64,000 nucleotides of DNA from Leifsonia sp040686855. Its GTDB lineage: Bacteria > Actinomycetota > Actinomycetes > Actinomycetales > Microbacteriaceae. The position numbers were made by a program, and so were the translations under genes. Shown here piece by piece: positions 50,171-58,209 of the stretch (position 1 is its first letter; each line of letters opens with the position of its first letter). Under the pieces are notes generated by a model, which worked only from the letters and a program-made list of their open reading frames with translations, was not told the DNA's origin and did not search any database. The stretch lies in the NCBI RefSeq assembly GCF_040686855.1, contig NZ_JBFBOG010000001.1:1302001-1366000 (forward strand), in the 5' to 3' direction.

Positions 50171-50683
50171 ATGCCCACGACCGACCCGGCGCTGCTCGCG
50201 CAGCTCGCCGACCTGTTCGCCGCCCGCGACCGCGCGAACATGCAGCCGACCATCGACGCCCTGCTCGAGGTGTTCGCCGAGCACCCCGACGACCCGAACG
50301 TGCTGTACGAGGTCGGCGGCGCGTACGACACGGCCGGCCAGGAGGAGACGGCGGCGGGCTACTACGAGCGCGCGCTGGAGGCGGGGCTGGACGGCGACAC
50401 GCTCCGCCGCTGTCTCCTCCAATACGGCAGCACCCTCCGCAACCTCGACCGCTTCGACGACTCGCTCGCCGTGCTCGACCGCGCGCTGGCGCTGTTCCCG
50501 GAGTCGGAGTCGGTGCGCGTCTGGCACGCGCTGTCCCTGCACGCGGCCGGCCGCAGCGACGCGGCGGTCGCGGAGCTGATGGAGGTGGCGGCCGACGGCA
50601 TCCGCACGCCCGACCTGCAGCGCTACGAGGCGGCCATCCGCGGGAATGCGGCGTACCTGCGCGAGGTGGATGCGGGGCGCTAG
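50171..50683 (+). CDS. Tetratricopeptide repeat protein
   Basis: A 170-residue protein with three to four TPR-like helical pairs, for example NVLYEVGGAYDTAGQEETAA and GSTLRNLDRFDDSLAVLDRA. TPR proteins scaffold protein interactions. The middle matches the Tetratrico_peptide (TPR_5) family found in Actinobacteria and Firmicutes. Convergent with the TspO-like gene, overlapping its stop. Confidence 0.85.
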   Translation: MPTTDPALLAQLADLFAARDRANMQPTIDALLEVFAEHPDDPNVLYEVGGAYDTAGQEETAAGYYERALEAGLDGDTLRRCLLQYGSTLRNLDRFDDSLAVLDRALALFPESESVRVWHALSLHAAGRSDAAVAELMEVAADGIRTPDLQRYEAAIRGNAAYLREVDAGR

Positions 50684-51495
50684 CGCCGCCGCGCCGGCCC
50701 CGGCCGCGCCACGCGCACCGCGAGCGCGATCAGCAGCAGCAGCGCCGCCGCCGCGAAGGCGGTGAGCGCGACCGGCGCCGACGGGAGCGCACCGGTCAGC
50801 CGGGAGACGCCGATCCACGCGAGGCCCCAGGCGGACGCGATGGCGGGCGCGAAGCGTCCGCGGTCCCAGATCGCCAGCGCGCCCCCGATGGCCGTGAAGA
50901 CCGCGAGCAGGGCGATCGCCCACGCGTGCGGGCTCGCGCCGAAGCCGTCGAACGCGGTCTGCTGGAGCCACGAGGTGACGTTCGCGACCGTCGCGATCAT
51001 CACCCAGCCGAGGTAGAGACCCATTACACCGTCGAGCAGGACCGCATCCGCCGTCGATCCGCCCGGGTGGCGGCGCAGGATGACGAACGTCACGATGAGG
51101 ACGACCAGCAGAGCGACGATGGCGACGACCGAGAGGCCGAGTTGGCCGGCCTGGACGGACAGGATCCACGCCGCGTTCAGGAGCAGCGACGCGAGCACCC
51201 AGAAGCCGGCGCGGCGCTGGCGCTCCCGGGCTGCCTGCGACGGCATCGCCTGCCAGATGGCGTAGGCGACGAGGCCCGCGTAGATCACCGACCAGATCGC
51301 GAAGGCCGGACCGGCGGGGGCGAGGAGGGTCGCGTCCGCGCTCAGCGCTCCGCCCGCCACCTCGGGGATCGGCGTACCGCCGGCGGCGCCGGAGCCCACG
51401 ACCGCCCCGATGATCGCCACGACGGTGCCGGCGATCACGAGGGACTGGCGGACGCGGTCGGCCGGCATGGGCCGCGCGGCGGCGAGCGTGCTCAT
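50680..51495 (-). CDS. TspO/MBR-like membrane protein
   Basis: A 271-residue membrane protein with seven or so hydrophobic segments. FAIWSVIYAGLVAYAIWQAM and LLNAAWILSVQAGQLGLSVV resemble the tryptophan-rich sensory protein (TspO/PBR) region, although it is longer than the five-helix TspO. Function unknown; porphyrin-binding is not evident. A TACCGT box is seven bases before the ATG. Confidence 0.75.
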   Translation of the reverse strand: MSTLAAARPMPADRVRQSLVIAGTVVAIIGAVVGSGAAGGTPIPEVAGGALSADATLLAPAGPAFAIWSVIYAGLVAYAIWQAMPSQAARERQRRAGFWVLASLLLNAAWILSVQAGQLGLSVVAIVALLVVLIVTFVILRRHPGGSTADAVLLDGVMGLYLGWVMIATVANVTSWLQQTAFDGFGASPHAWAIALLAVFTAIGGALAIWDRGRFAPAIASAWGLAWIGVSRLTGALPSAPVALTAFAAAALLLLIALAVRVARPGPARRR

Positions 51496-51541
51496 GACGC
51501 GAACGGTAGTCCCGAAACCACCGGCGTTGAAGGGCGGCGCG

Positions 51542-52330
51542 TCAGCGCGCAGCGACGGCGACGACGATCGTCGAGCCGGTGTCGGCGTCCGCGTCGACCG
51601 TCGCGTCGAGGCCGGCCGCCGCGAACAACGCAGCGGAGGTCGAGGCCTGCGCGTCCCCGGCCTCGATGAGCAGCGTGCCGCCTGGGGCGAGCCAGTCGGC
51701 AGCCTCGGCAGCGATCCGGCGATGGAGGTCGAGGCCGTCGGGTCCCCCGTCGAGCGCGACGGGCGGCTCGTGGTCCCGGGCCTCCGGGGGCATGAGGGCG
51801 ATCGCGTCGGTCGGTACATACGGCGCGTTCACGGCGAGCACGTCGACGCGGCCGCGCAGCGCGACCGGGAGGGCGGCGAACAGGTCGCCCTCGTAGACGA
51901 GGTCCGCCGGGAGGTTTCGCCGAGCGCACCGCACAGCGGCCGGGTCGATGTCCGCGGCGTGGACCTCGGCGGCGGGCGCCCCATCCCGGACCACCGCCCC
52001 GATCGCGCCGATCCCGCAGCAGAGGTCGACCACGACCGTGTCGCGGCCGGCGGCGATCCCGGCCGCGGTGAGCGCCGCCGCCCGTCGCGCCAGGCGGCTC
52101 GTCCGCTGCCGCGGGACGAAGACGCCCGGATCGACGTGCAGGCGCAGGCCGCAGAACTCCACCCAGCCGAGCAGCGGCTCCAGCGGCTCGCCGGCGACAC
52201 GGCGGGCGACCAGGGCGTCCAGCTCCGCGGCGGAACTCGCGGCCTCGGTCAGCAGTGCGGCTTCGTCCTCGGCGAAGACGCACCCTGCGGCGCGCAGGCG
52301 CGCGACGATCGCGGGGTCGGGTGCGGGCAC
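51542..52330 (-). CDS. HemK/PrmC-like protein N5-glutamine methyltransferase
   Basis: A 262-residue SAM-dependent methyltransferase. The SAM-binding motif is VVDLCCGIGAIGAVV, preceded by GLRLHVDPGVFVPRQRTSRL, typical of PrmC-type enzymes. The catalytic NPPY tetrad, which holds the Gln substrate, is NAPY (VLAVNAPYVPTD). This is seen in a paralogous group annotated as putative N5-glutamine methyltransferases. A TAGCAT box is six bases before the GTG. Confidence 0.83.
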   Translation of the reverse strand: MPAPDPAIVARLRAAGCVFAEDEAALLTEAASSAAELDALVARRVAGEPLEPLLGWVEFCGLRLHVDPGVFVPRQRTSRLARRAAALTAAGIAAGRDTVVVDLCCGIGAIGAVVRDGAPAAEVHAADIDPAAVRCARRNLPADLVYEGDLFAALPVALRGRVDVLAVNAPYVPTDAIALMPPEARDHEPPVALDGGPDGLDLHRRIAAEAADWLAPGGTLLIEAGDAQASTSAALFAAAGLDATVDADADTGSTIVVAVAAR

Positions 52331-52336
52331 CCGGCC

Positions 52337-52342
52337 ATGCTA
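52337..52342 (-). promoter_or_regulatory. Putative -10 box, leaderless methyltransferase gene
   Basis: TAGCAT on the minus strand, six bases before the GTG at 52330. Confidence 0.45.
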
Positions 52343-52370
52343 GCCGGGCACCACCGGCGCCAGGGCTCGC

Positions 52371-52991
52371 TCAGGCCGCCCCGAACGGCTGCGAACGCAG
52401 CACCCGCGCGAGATGCGCCGCGTTGTGCGCGACCGTCGCGTTCTGGCTCGCCACCGCCTCCGGGGTCTCGTCGAGATCCTTGTAGTCCACGGTCTGCATC
52501 GCCTCGCCGTTCCAGTACGTCGACCCCTGCGACGGGATGCTGAAGCCCACGTCGTTGAGGCCCTGGAAGAGGTCCGCGATGATCCCGTGCGCGCCGTCCT
52601 CGTTGCCGACGACGCCGACGACCGCGACCTTGCCCTCCACGAGCGGACGCCCGTTGTCGTCGGTCTCCGAGAGCTCGGCATCCAGACGCTCCAGCGCACG
52701 CTGGGCGACGGACGAGAGGTGACCCATCCAGGTCGGGGTCACCACGACGAGGATGTCGGAGGCGAGGACCTGCTCCCGGATCTTCGGCCACTCGTCGCCG
52801 CTCCCCTCGTCCGCGGAGACGCCGGGCTTGATGTCGTAGTCGACCAGGCGGACGGCCGTCCCTGTCACGTCGTGGGTGGCCAGCTCGTCCAGCAGCTGCC
52901 GGGCCATGAGCTGGCTGCTCGACTCCCCGGGCGACGGCGTGAGCGTGCACACGAGGGCGAGGGCGGTCAACGGGCGGGTCTGATCGGTCAT
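52371..52991 (-). CDS. Flavodoxin-like NAD(P)H-dependent reductase
   Basis: A 206-residue flavodoxin-fold protein. The FMN phosphate loop region is LVCTLTPSPGESSSQLMARQ, and VVVTPTWMGHLSSVAQRALE and VVGVVGNEDGAHGIIADLFQ match NADPH-dependent FMN reductases (WrbA/ArsH-like group). It reduces quinones or flavin. Divergent from a small gene. Confidence 0.87.
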   Translation of the reverse strand: MTDQTRPLTALALVCTLTPSPGESSSQLMARQLLDELATHDVTGTAVRLVDYDIKPGVSADEGSGDEWPKIREQVLASDILVVVTPTWMGHLSSVAQRALERLDAELSETDDNGRPLVEGKVAVVGVVGNEDGAHGIIADLFQGLNDVGFSIPSQGSTYWNGEAMQTVDYKDLDETPEAVASQNATVAHNAAHLARVLRSQPFGAA

Positions 52992-53044
52992 GCGGTGGAG
53001 TGAACGCGCGGGCCGCCAGGAGCGCAAGCGATTCGCAGCCAACC

Positions 53045-53072
53045 TTGACCTCCCGCACAAGGGATGTATTGA
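53045..53072 (+). promoter_or_regulatory. Promoter of the gene at 53079
   Basis: TTGACC (53045-53050), 16-base spacer, TATTGA (53067-53072), then six bases to the ATG. This is the best -35/-10 pair among the putative leaderless promoters here. Confidence 0.6.
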
Positions 53073-53078
53073 TGGACT

Positions 53079-53417
53079 ATGAAACGCATCCACTACGCGA
53101 GCGGGTCGCTGCTCACCGGCGACGACATCGCCGACGTCCTGGTGCGCTTCGGTGCGGCGCTGGCCCACCGCAACGACGCCGCCGAAGTTCACGCCCCGGC
53201 GGTCGTCGAGGGCGGAGACACGGGGGAGGTGCTCATCCTGCTCGGGCCGGCCAGCCAGATGCTGGCCGAACACGAGCCGTTCGACGGCGCCGAACTGCAC
53301 GACGACGAGTTCGTGTCCCAGCTCGAGGGGAAGATCGCGGCCCTCGGGCCCACCCGCGCGACCTTCGTCGAACACGGGACGGACGACCTGCCCGATCTCG
53401 ATTACGACCTGCTCTAA
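53079..53417 (+). CDS. Small protein, unknown
   Basis: A 112-residue acidic protein (MKRIHYASGSLLTGDDIADV ... DLPDLDYDLL) with alternating strand and helix. No family recognised; proteins of this kind are common in Microbacteriaceae. The start is leaderless, with a clear promoter directly before it. Confidence 0.75.
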   Translation: MKRIHYASGSLLTGDDIADVLVRFGAALAHRNDAAEVHAPAVVEGGDTGEVLILLGPASQMLAEHEPFDGAELHDDEFVSQLEGKIAALGPTRATFVEHGTDDLPDLDYDLL

Positions 53418-53461
53418 ACTGCTCGATACACCGCTGCACTGGCGCTCTCGCGGGCACCGCG

Positions 53462-53467
53462 TACTAT
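53462..53467 (+). promoter_or_regulatory. Putative -10 box for the gene at 53499
   Basis: TACTAT, 31 bases before the ATG; a GGGAGAGG ribosome site lies four bases before the start. Confidence 0.4.
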
Positions 53468-53498
53468 CGGGCGAGTAACAGACGACCGGGAGAGGTTA

Positions 53499-53780
53499 AT
53501 GCAGGTGTTCCACGTCTACATCGACGACCTGAGGTTCACCTTCGTCGACCGCGCCCCGGTCGAGGAGCTGAAGAGCAGTGTCGTCGCGGCGAGCAGGAAC
53601 GACGGCGACTTCGTCTCCATCACCCAGTCGAGCCGTCCGCCGAGCGAGATCTTCGTCACCAGCCAGACCAAGGTGCGAATCGAGACGGCGACCATCCCGC
53701 GCGATCCGGTCGCGACCGGTTCCGCCGCCGGAGAAGACGACGACGACGCCTTCTGGTTCGACTTCGACTCCCTCGCCTGA
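53499..53780 (+). CDS. Small beta-rich protein, unknown
   Basis: A 93-residue protein: MQVFHVYIDDLRFTFVDRAP, a helix LKSSVVAASRND, a strand-rich middle and an acidic end (GEDDDDAFWFDFDSLA). The ribosome site GGGAGAGG is good. No family recognised. Confidence 0.75.
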   Translation: MQVFHVYIDDLRFTFVDRAPVEELKSSVVAASRNDGDFVSITQSSRPPSEIFVTSQTKVRIETATIPRDPVATGSAAGEDDDDAFWFDFDSLA

Positions 53781-53850
53781 CCGGCACGACCCGAAGACCG
53801 CGCGGAGTCAAGCACTACCGCCCGCACAGCGGGCAGGGGATGCTCGTGTC

Positions 53851-55362
53851 ATGCCGACGACGTCCCTCTGGCTCCAGACCGCCCCGCCGATCGCAACCGA
53901 CTCCTTCGAGTGGGATGGCCACTACGACACGATCGTGGTGGGCGCCGGCCTGACCGGTCTGGCGACAGCCCTCATGCTCGCCCGTTCCGGAATGCGCGTC
54001 TGCGTGCTCGAGGCGCGGACCGTCGGCGCGGTCACCACCGGCAACACGACCGGAAAGGTGAGCCTCCTGCAGGGGACGACGCTCTCGTCGATCCGCCGCC
54101 ACTCCTCCGACGCGGTGCTGCGCGCCTACGTCGACGGGAACACGGCGGGCCAGGGATGGCTGCTCGACTTCTGCGAGGAGCAGCGGGTGCCGTACGAGGT
54201 CAGGGACGCCGTCACCTACGCGACGACGCTGGACGGCCTGGACAAGCTGGATGCGGAGCTCGCGGCCGCGCGCGGCGCCGGGCTCGATGCGGCGGAGGAG
54301 CGCACGACGGAGCTGCCGTTCCCTGTCGAGGGCGCGCTCACGCTCGGCGGTCAGGCGCAGGTGCACCCGCTCAGGGTGCTGGCCGCGCTCGCCGGCGAGC
54401 TGCGACGGCTCGGCGGACGGATCGTCGAGGGGGAGCGGGTGACCGACGTCTCGGCCGCGAAGCCCGCCGTCGTCACCAGCACCTCCGGCACCTCGCACGC
54501 GGACCAGGTGATCCTCGCGACCGGCACGCCCATCCTGGACCGCGGACTGTACTTCGCGAAGGTGGAGCCGACGCGGTCGTACGTCGCCGCGTTCCGGGTG
54601 CCCGGCAGCATCCCGCGCGGGATGCACCTCTCGGCCGACTCCCCTACGCGGTCGCTGCGCACGGCGTTCGCCGAGGACGGCAGCGAGCTGCTGCTGGTGG
54701 GCGGGAACGGGCACCCCGTCGGTCGTGCGGGCTCACCGGCCGAGAGGATCGCCGACCTCACCGCCTGGGCGGAGCGGATGTTCCCCGGCGCCGAACGCAC
54801 GCACTGGTGGGCGGCGCAGGACTACCGTTCGGCGAACCGGGTGCCGTTCGTCGGCTGGCTGCCGCGCGGACGCGGCCGCGTCTACCTGGCGACGGGTTAC
54901 GACAAGTGGGGGATGACGAACGCCATCGCCTCGGCGCTGAGCCTCACCGCGGACCTCACCGGCGAGACGATCGAGTGGGCGCGCGTGCTGCACCACCGCG
55001 TCACCCGCCCGGTCGACATCGCGTCCGGTGTCGCCATGAACGCGGGCGTGGGGAAGGCGGCGGTCACGGAGTGGGCCTCGGCGACGACCGGACCCGAGCT
55101 GCCGGATGCGCCCGTCGGCGAAGGCACCGGCACGGTGGGTCGCCGCGGCCGCACGCCTGTCGCCGTGTCGACGATCGACGGCGAGACCTGCGCGCTGTCG
55201 GCCGTGTGCACCCACCTCGGCGGGGTCGTGCGGTGGAACGACGCAGAGCTGTCGTGGGACTGCCCGCTGCACGGCTCGCGCTTCGCTCCCGACGGCTCGG
55301 TGCTGGAGGGCCCGGCGACCCAGCCGTTGGCTCCCGCGCCCGCCCCGCCGGAGCGCCCGTGA
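53851..55362 (+). CDS. FAD-dependent oxidoreductase with C-terminal Rieske domain
   Basis: A 503-residue protein: an N-terminal DAO-type FAD domain (IVVGAGLTGLATALMLARSG, VLEAR) and a C-terminal Rieske [2Fe-2S] domain with Cys453-x-His455 (CTHLGG) and Cys471-x2-His474 (CPLHGSRF). This fusion is a known group (PuuB-type plus Rieske), thought to oxidise amines or act in cell-surface redox, but the substrate is unknown. No signal peptide. The ATG at 53851 has a weak ribosome site. Confidence 0.92.
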   Translation: MPTTSLWLQTAPPIATDSFEWDGHYDTIVVGAGLTGLATALMLARSGMRVCVLEARTVGAVTTGNTTGKVSLLQGTTLSSIRRHSSDAVLRAYVDGNTAGQGWLLDFCEEQRVPYEVRDAVTYATTLDGLDKLDAELAAARGAGLDAAEERTTELPFPVEGALTLGGQAQVHPLRVLAALAGELRRLGGRIVEGERVTDVSAAKPAVVTSTSGTSHADQVILATGTPILDRGLYFAKVEPTRSYVAAFRVPGSIPRGMHLSADSPTRSLRTAFAEDGSELLLVGGNGHPVGRAGSPAERIADLTAWAERMFPGAERTHWWAAQDYRSANRVPFVGWLPRGRGRVYLATGYDKWGMTNAIASALSLTADLTGETIEWARVLHHRVTRPVDIASGVAMNAGVGKAAVTEWASATTGPELPDAPVGEGTGTVGRRGRTPVAVSTIDGETCALSAVCTHLGGVVRWNDAELSWDCPLHGSRFAPDGSVLEGPATQPLAPAPAPPERP

Positions 55363-55393
55363 GGCGGCTCTAGTTCTGAGAGCACGCTGGGAG

Positions 55394-55399
55394 TAGGTT
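55394..55399 (+). promoter_or_regulatory. Putative -10 box, leaderless gene at 55406
   Basis: TAGGTT, six bases before the ATG at 55406. Confidence 0.5.
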
Positions 55400-55405
55400 C
55401 ATAAC

Positions 55406-56080
55406 ATGACGAATCCTGACGACGAGAGCACGCCGCGCCCCGCCGGACCCACCGGGGCAGGCGAGCCGACGACCCCGCCGCCCGCTTCCGACGTTCCGGC
55501 CTCGACCGGCGCACCGACCCCTCCCCCGGCCGCGCCCGAGCCGGGCTTCCCGGCCGCGCCGCTGGCCCCGCCCGCGTATCCCGCCGCCGCCGCAGGAGCG
55601 CCCTACGGCGCACCGGTGGCCGCGCCGACGGCACCGCCGCGCACCGTGAACATCGCGTTCTGGCTGTTCGTGGCCGGTGCGGTGCTCAGCGTGATCAGCG
55701 GGATCATCACCATCGCCACCATCGGGAACCAGCGCGCCGACTTCATCGACGCCATCCGGAACTCCAACAACTCCGGGTCGGCCAACCCCGAGAGCCTGGC
55801 GGACGCGGTCATCGCGGGCGCCACCGTCTGGGCTGTCGTGACCCTGATCTTCTGGGCCGTGGCGTTCATCCTGTTCGCGTTCTTCATGCGACGCGGCGCC
55901 AACTGGGCGCGCATCGTGCTCACGGTGCTCACCGTCCTGTCGCTGCTCAACATCATCAACGGCTTCGGCACCGGCGCACTGCAGGTCATCGCGACGATCG
56001 TCGGAACGATCCTCATCTGGCTGCGACCGTCCAGCGAGTACTTCGCGGCGGTCAAGGCCTCGAAGGCGCCGCGCGCCTGA
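55406..56080 (+). CDS. Proline/alanine-rich membrane protein
   Basis: A 224-residue protein. The first ~85 residues are Pro/Ala-rich and disordered. Four hydrophobic segments follow (IAFWLFVAGAVLSVISGIIT; VWAVVTLIFWAVAFILFAFF; IVLTVLTVLSLLNII; VIATIVGTILIWL). It resembles many unassigned actinobacterial membrane proteins. Function unknown. Confidence 0.82.
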   Translation: MTNPDDESTPRPAGPTGAGEPTTPPPASDVPASTGAPTPPPAAPEPGFPAAPLAPPAYPAAAAGAPYGAPVAAPTAPPRTVNIAFWLFVAGAVLSVISGIITIATIGNQRADFIDAIRNSNNSGSANPESLADAVIAGATVWAVVTLIFWAVAFILFAFFMRRGANWARIVLTVLTVLSLLNIINGFGTGALQVIATIVGTILIWLRPSSEYFAAVKASKAPRA

Positions 56081-56091
56081 CGCCCGCCTCC

Positions 56092-56125
56092 CTGCGGCCC
56101 GTGGACCCCGGTCCACGGGCCGCAG
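56092..56125 (+). terminator. Strong hairpin terminator
   Basis: CTGCGGCCCGTGGACC (56092-56107) pairs with GGTCCACGGGCCGCAG (56110-56125), 16-bp perfect arms around two bases (the effective loop is larger). It ends the membrane-protein gene and is followed by TCGTCTCC. Confidence 0.75.
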
Positions 56126-56141
56126 TCGTCTCCGGCACGCG

Positions 56142-56147
56142 TACACT
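56142..56147 (+). promoter_or_regulatory. Putative -10 box, leaderless gene at 56154
   Basis: TACACT, six bases before the ATG at 56154. Confidence 0.5.
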
Positions 56148-56153
56148 CGCGGC

Positions 56154-57023
56154 ATGGACCTGCGGGATGTCGCCGGCGAGCTCTACGCCGCCGCGCCGGG
56201 CGACTTCATCGCGAAGCGGAACGCCGCCGCGGCGGGAGCCGACCGCCCCACCGCGAAGCAGATCAAGGCGCTGCGTAAGCCGTCGGCGTCCGCCGCCGCG
56301 ATCAACACGCTCGTGCGCGACCAGCCCGACCTCGTCGGCGACGTGCTGGACATCGGGGCGCGGATGCGCGACGCCTTCGCGTCCCGCGACCGGGCCGAGA
56401 TCCGGTCGCTGACCCAGGAGCGGCAGCGGCTGCTGCAGCGCGCGACGGACGGCCTCGACCTCAGCCCCGCCGTGCAGCGCGAGGTCGAGGAGACGCTGCA
56501 GGCCGCCGTGATCGACCCGGCCGCGGCGGCGGCGGTCCGCAGCGGGATGCTGGTGCGCGCGCTGGAGTCGACGGGGCTGGAGCAGGTGGATGTGTCGGAC
56601 GCCGTCGCGCTGCCCGTCGAGATCGAGGACTTCCCCGCGCCGCGGCCGGGGCGGAGGAAGTCGGCGCCCGCTGCAGAGTCCGAGGAAGAGGACGACGACG
56701 GCGCGGCAGCGACGGAGCCGGCGGAGCCCGTCGAGTCTCCCAGCGAACGCCGGGAGCGGCAGCGCCGGATCCGGGCCGCCGAGAAGGCGGTCGAGCGGGC
56801 GCGGGCCGACGCCGACGCGGTCGACGACGAGCTCGACGAGACCGTCGACCGCCGCGGCGATCTGGAGGCGGAGCGCGACCGCCTGCAGCGGAAGCTCCAA
56901 CGGCTGATGGACGACCTCACCGAGACGCGCGCCTCTGAGAAGGAGCTGCGCTCCCGGCTCTCCGACGCCCAGCGCGCCGTCCGCGAGGCCGAGCGCGAGC
57001 TGCGCGACGCCCGCGCCGACTGA
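56154..57023 (+). CDS. Coiled-coil protein, unknown
   Basis: A 289-residue protein. The N-terminal 110 residues are helical (DFIAKRNAAAAGADRPTAKQ, LRKPSASAAAINTLVRDQPD), then an acidic disordered linker (ESEEEDDDGAAATEPAEPVE), and a long C-terminal coiled coil (RRERQRRIRAAEKAVERARA to the end). It might act in chromosome or envelope organisation; no family recognised. Confidence 0.8.
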   Translation: MDLRDVAGELYAAAPGDFIAKRNAAAAGADRPTAKQIKALRKPSASAAAINTLVRDQPDLVGDVLDIGARMRDAFASRDRAEIRSLTQERQRLLQRATDGLDLSPAVQREVEETLQAAVIDPAAAAAVRSGMLVRALESTGLEQVDVSDAVALPVEIEDFPAPRPGRRKSAPAAESEEEDDDGAAATEPAEPVESPSERRERQRRIRAAEKAVERARADADAVDDELDETVDRRGDLEAERDRLQRKLQRLMDDLTETRASEKELRSRLSDAQRAVREAERELRDARAD

Positions 57024-57243
57024 GCCCTGCCATCCGCCATGCGGCGCGCATAACGGAGGAAATCGCACCCTCCCGCCGCCTCCACTCCTCCGTTCTGCGC
57101 ATCCGACCGGCGTGGCGGGACGGATCTCCTCCCTTTCTGCGGCCACACCCACCGACGTTGACGACGACGATTCGTCACGTATCGCGCGGTTTCGTGACGA
57201 GTGGCGCGCATTCGTGACGAATCGGGCGGGGTGGGGCCGCTGC
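57024..57243. repeat. Intergenic repeats: GGAGGA motifs and CGTGACGA array
   Basis: 220 bases between convergent genes, no gene seen. GGAGGA-type motifs occur at about 57055-57062 (plus), 57087-57095 (minus) and 57125-57133 (minus), like those at 18,960-19,150. A second family lies at 57169-57223: GATTCGTCAC (57169-57178) pairs with GTGACGAATC (57214-57223), and two 20-base direct copies, each with TTCGTGACGA, fill 57184-57223. Confidence 0.6.
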
Positions 57244-58209
57244 TCAGCCGACCCAGCGGGCCAGCAGGTCGTCCCAGTCGGACTGGAACCGAGTGAGACC
57301 GAACCGCTCCAGCGCCCACTCCCGGGCGCGCGAGCCCGCCTCCATCCCGCGACCGGGGTCGTCCACGAACGCCCGGACTGCGTCGTGCAGCTCGGTCACG
57401 TCTGTCGAGATCGCGCCGACGCCCGGCACCACCGCCCGGCGCGCGTCCGTCGTATCCAGCGCCACCACCGGCACGCCTGCGGTCATGGATTCGAGCAGCG
57501 AGAGGCCGAGCGAGGTCCACCGGTTCGGGTGCACGTAGACGCGGCGCCGGCCGATCTCCGCGAACAGCCGGGGCGCCTCGATGTCACCCGCCGCCACCAC
57601 GCGGTCGGGGCCGACACCGAGCGCCTGTGCAAGGCCGTCGACCTGCATGCCGAACACGTCGACCGGCGCCACCGCGCTGAAGCCGCCCAGCAGGTCGGAC
57701 CCGGTCACCCGCCACCGGCGCACCGGCTCGTTGATGACCGCTGCCGCCCGGGGCAGCTCACCGGTGAAGAAGTTGCCGTAGTCGACGACGCCGTGCTCGA
57801 TGATCCGGGTGCGCGTCGATCCGGTGTCCCAGAACAGCGCGTTGAAGTGCGTGACGTGGGCGATGAGCAGATCGTCGCGGTCGGCGAGGGGATGCCGGGA
57901 ACGCGGCACGTCCTCCTGCGGTGTGTTGTGCTCCACGAAGACCACCGGCACGTCCACGCCCGGTTTGCGCCCGGTCAGCCGCTCGACCAGGTCGAACTCC
58001 TCGAGCCGCTGCAGCACGACGGCGTCGAAGGGAGTCTCCGCGAGGTCGGCCTGCGGCACGTCCACGACGTTCTCCGGCCAATCACGGCCGCCGACGCCGC
58101 CCTCTCCGGCAGAATCCACCGGCAGGAGGTACGTGTGCCGCCCGCGGACGAACGCGTCCATCCAGCCGCCGTGGACCTGCCAGACGAGCAGCCGAAGCGC
58201 GCGGCTCAC
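57244..58209 (-). CDS. Glycosyltransferase (GT-B fold)
   Basis: A 321-residue glycosyltransferase starting at GTG 58209 (VSRALRLLVWQVHGGWMDAF). HGGWMDAFVRG is the Gly-rich N-terminal loop. The C-terminal donor-binding domain shows VYVHPNRWTSLGLSLLESMT and AGVPVVALDTT, the EX7E region of GT4-type enzymes. It overlaps the TGA of the preceding gene and is the last gene of a four-gene operon with two paralogous unknown proteins and DUF6098. The acceptor is unknown. Confidence 0.85.
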   Translation of the reverse strand: MSRALRLLVWQVHGGWMDAFVRGRHTYLLPVDSAGEGGVGGRDWPENVVDVPQADLAETPFDAVVLQRLEEFDLVERLTGRKPGVDVPVVFVEHNTPQEDVPRSRHPLADRDDLLIAHVTHFNALFWDTGSTRTRIIEHGVVDYGNFFTGELPRAAAVINEPVRRWRVTGSDLLGGFSAVAPVDVFGMQVDGLAQALGVGPDRVVAAGDIEAPRLFAEIGRRRVYVHPNRWTSLGLSLLESMTAGVPVVALDTTDARRAVVPGVGAISTDVTELHDAVRAFVDDPGRGMEAGSRAREWALERFGLTRFQSDWDDLLARWVG

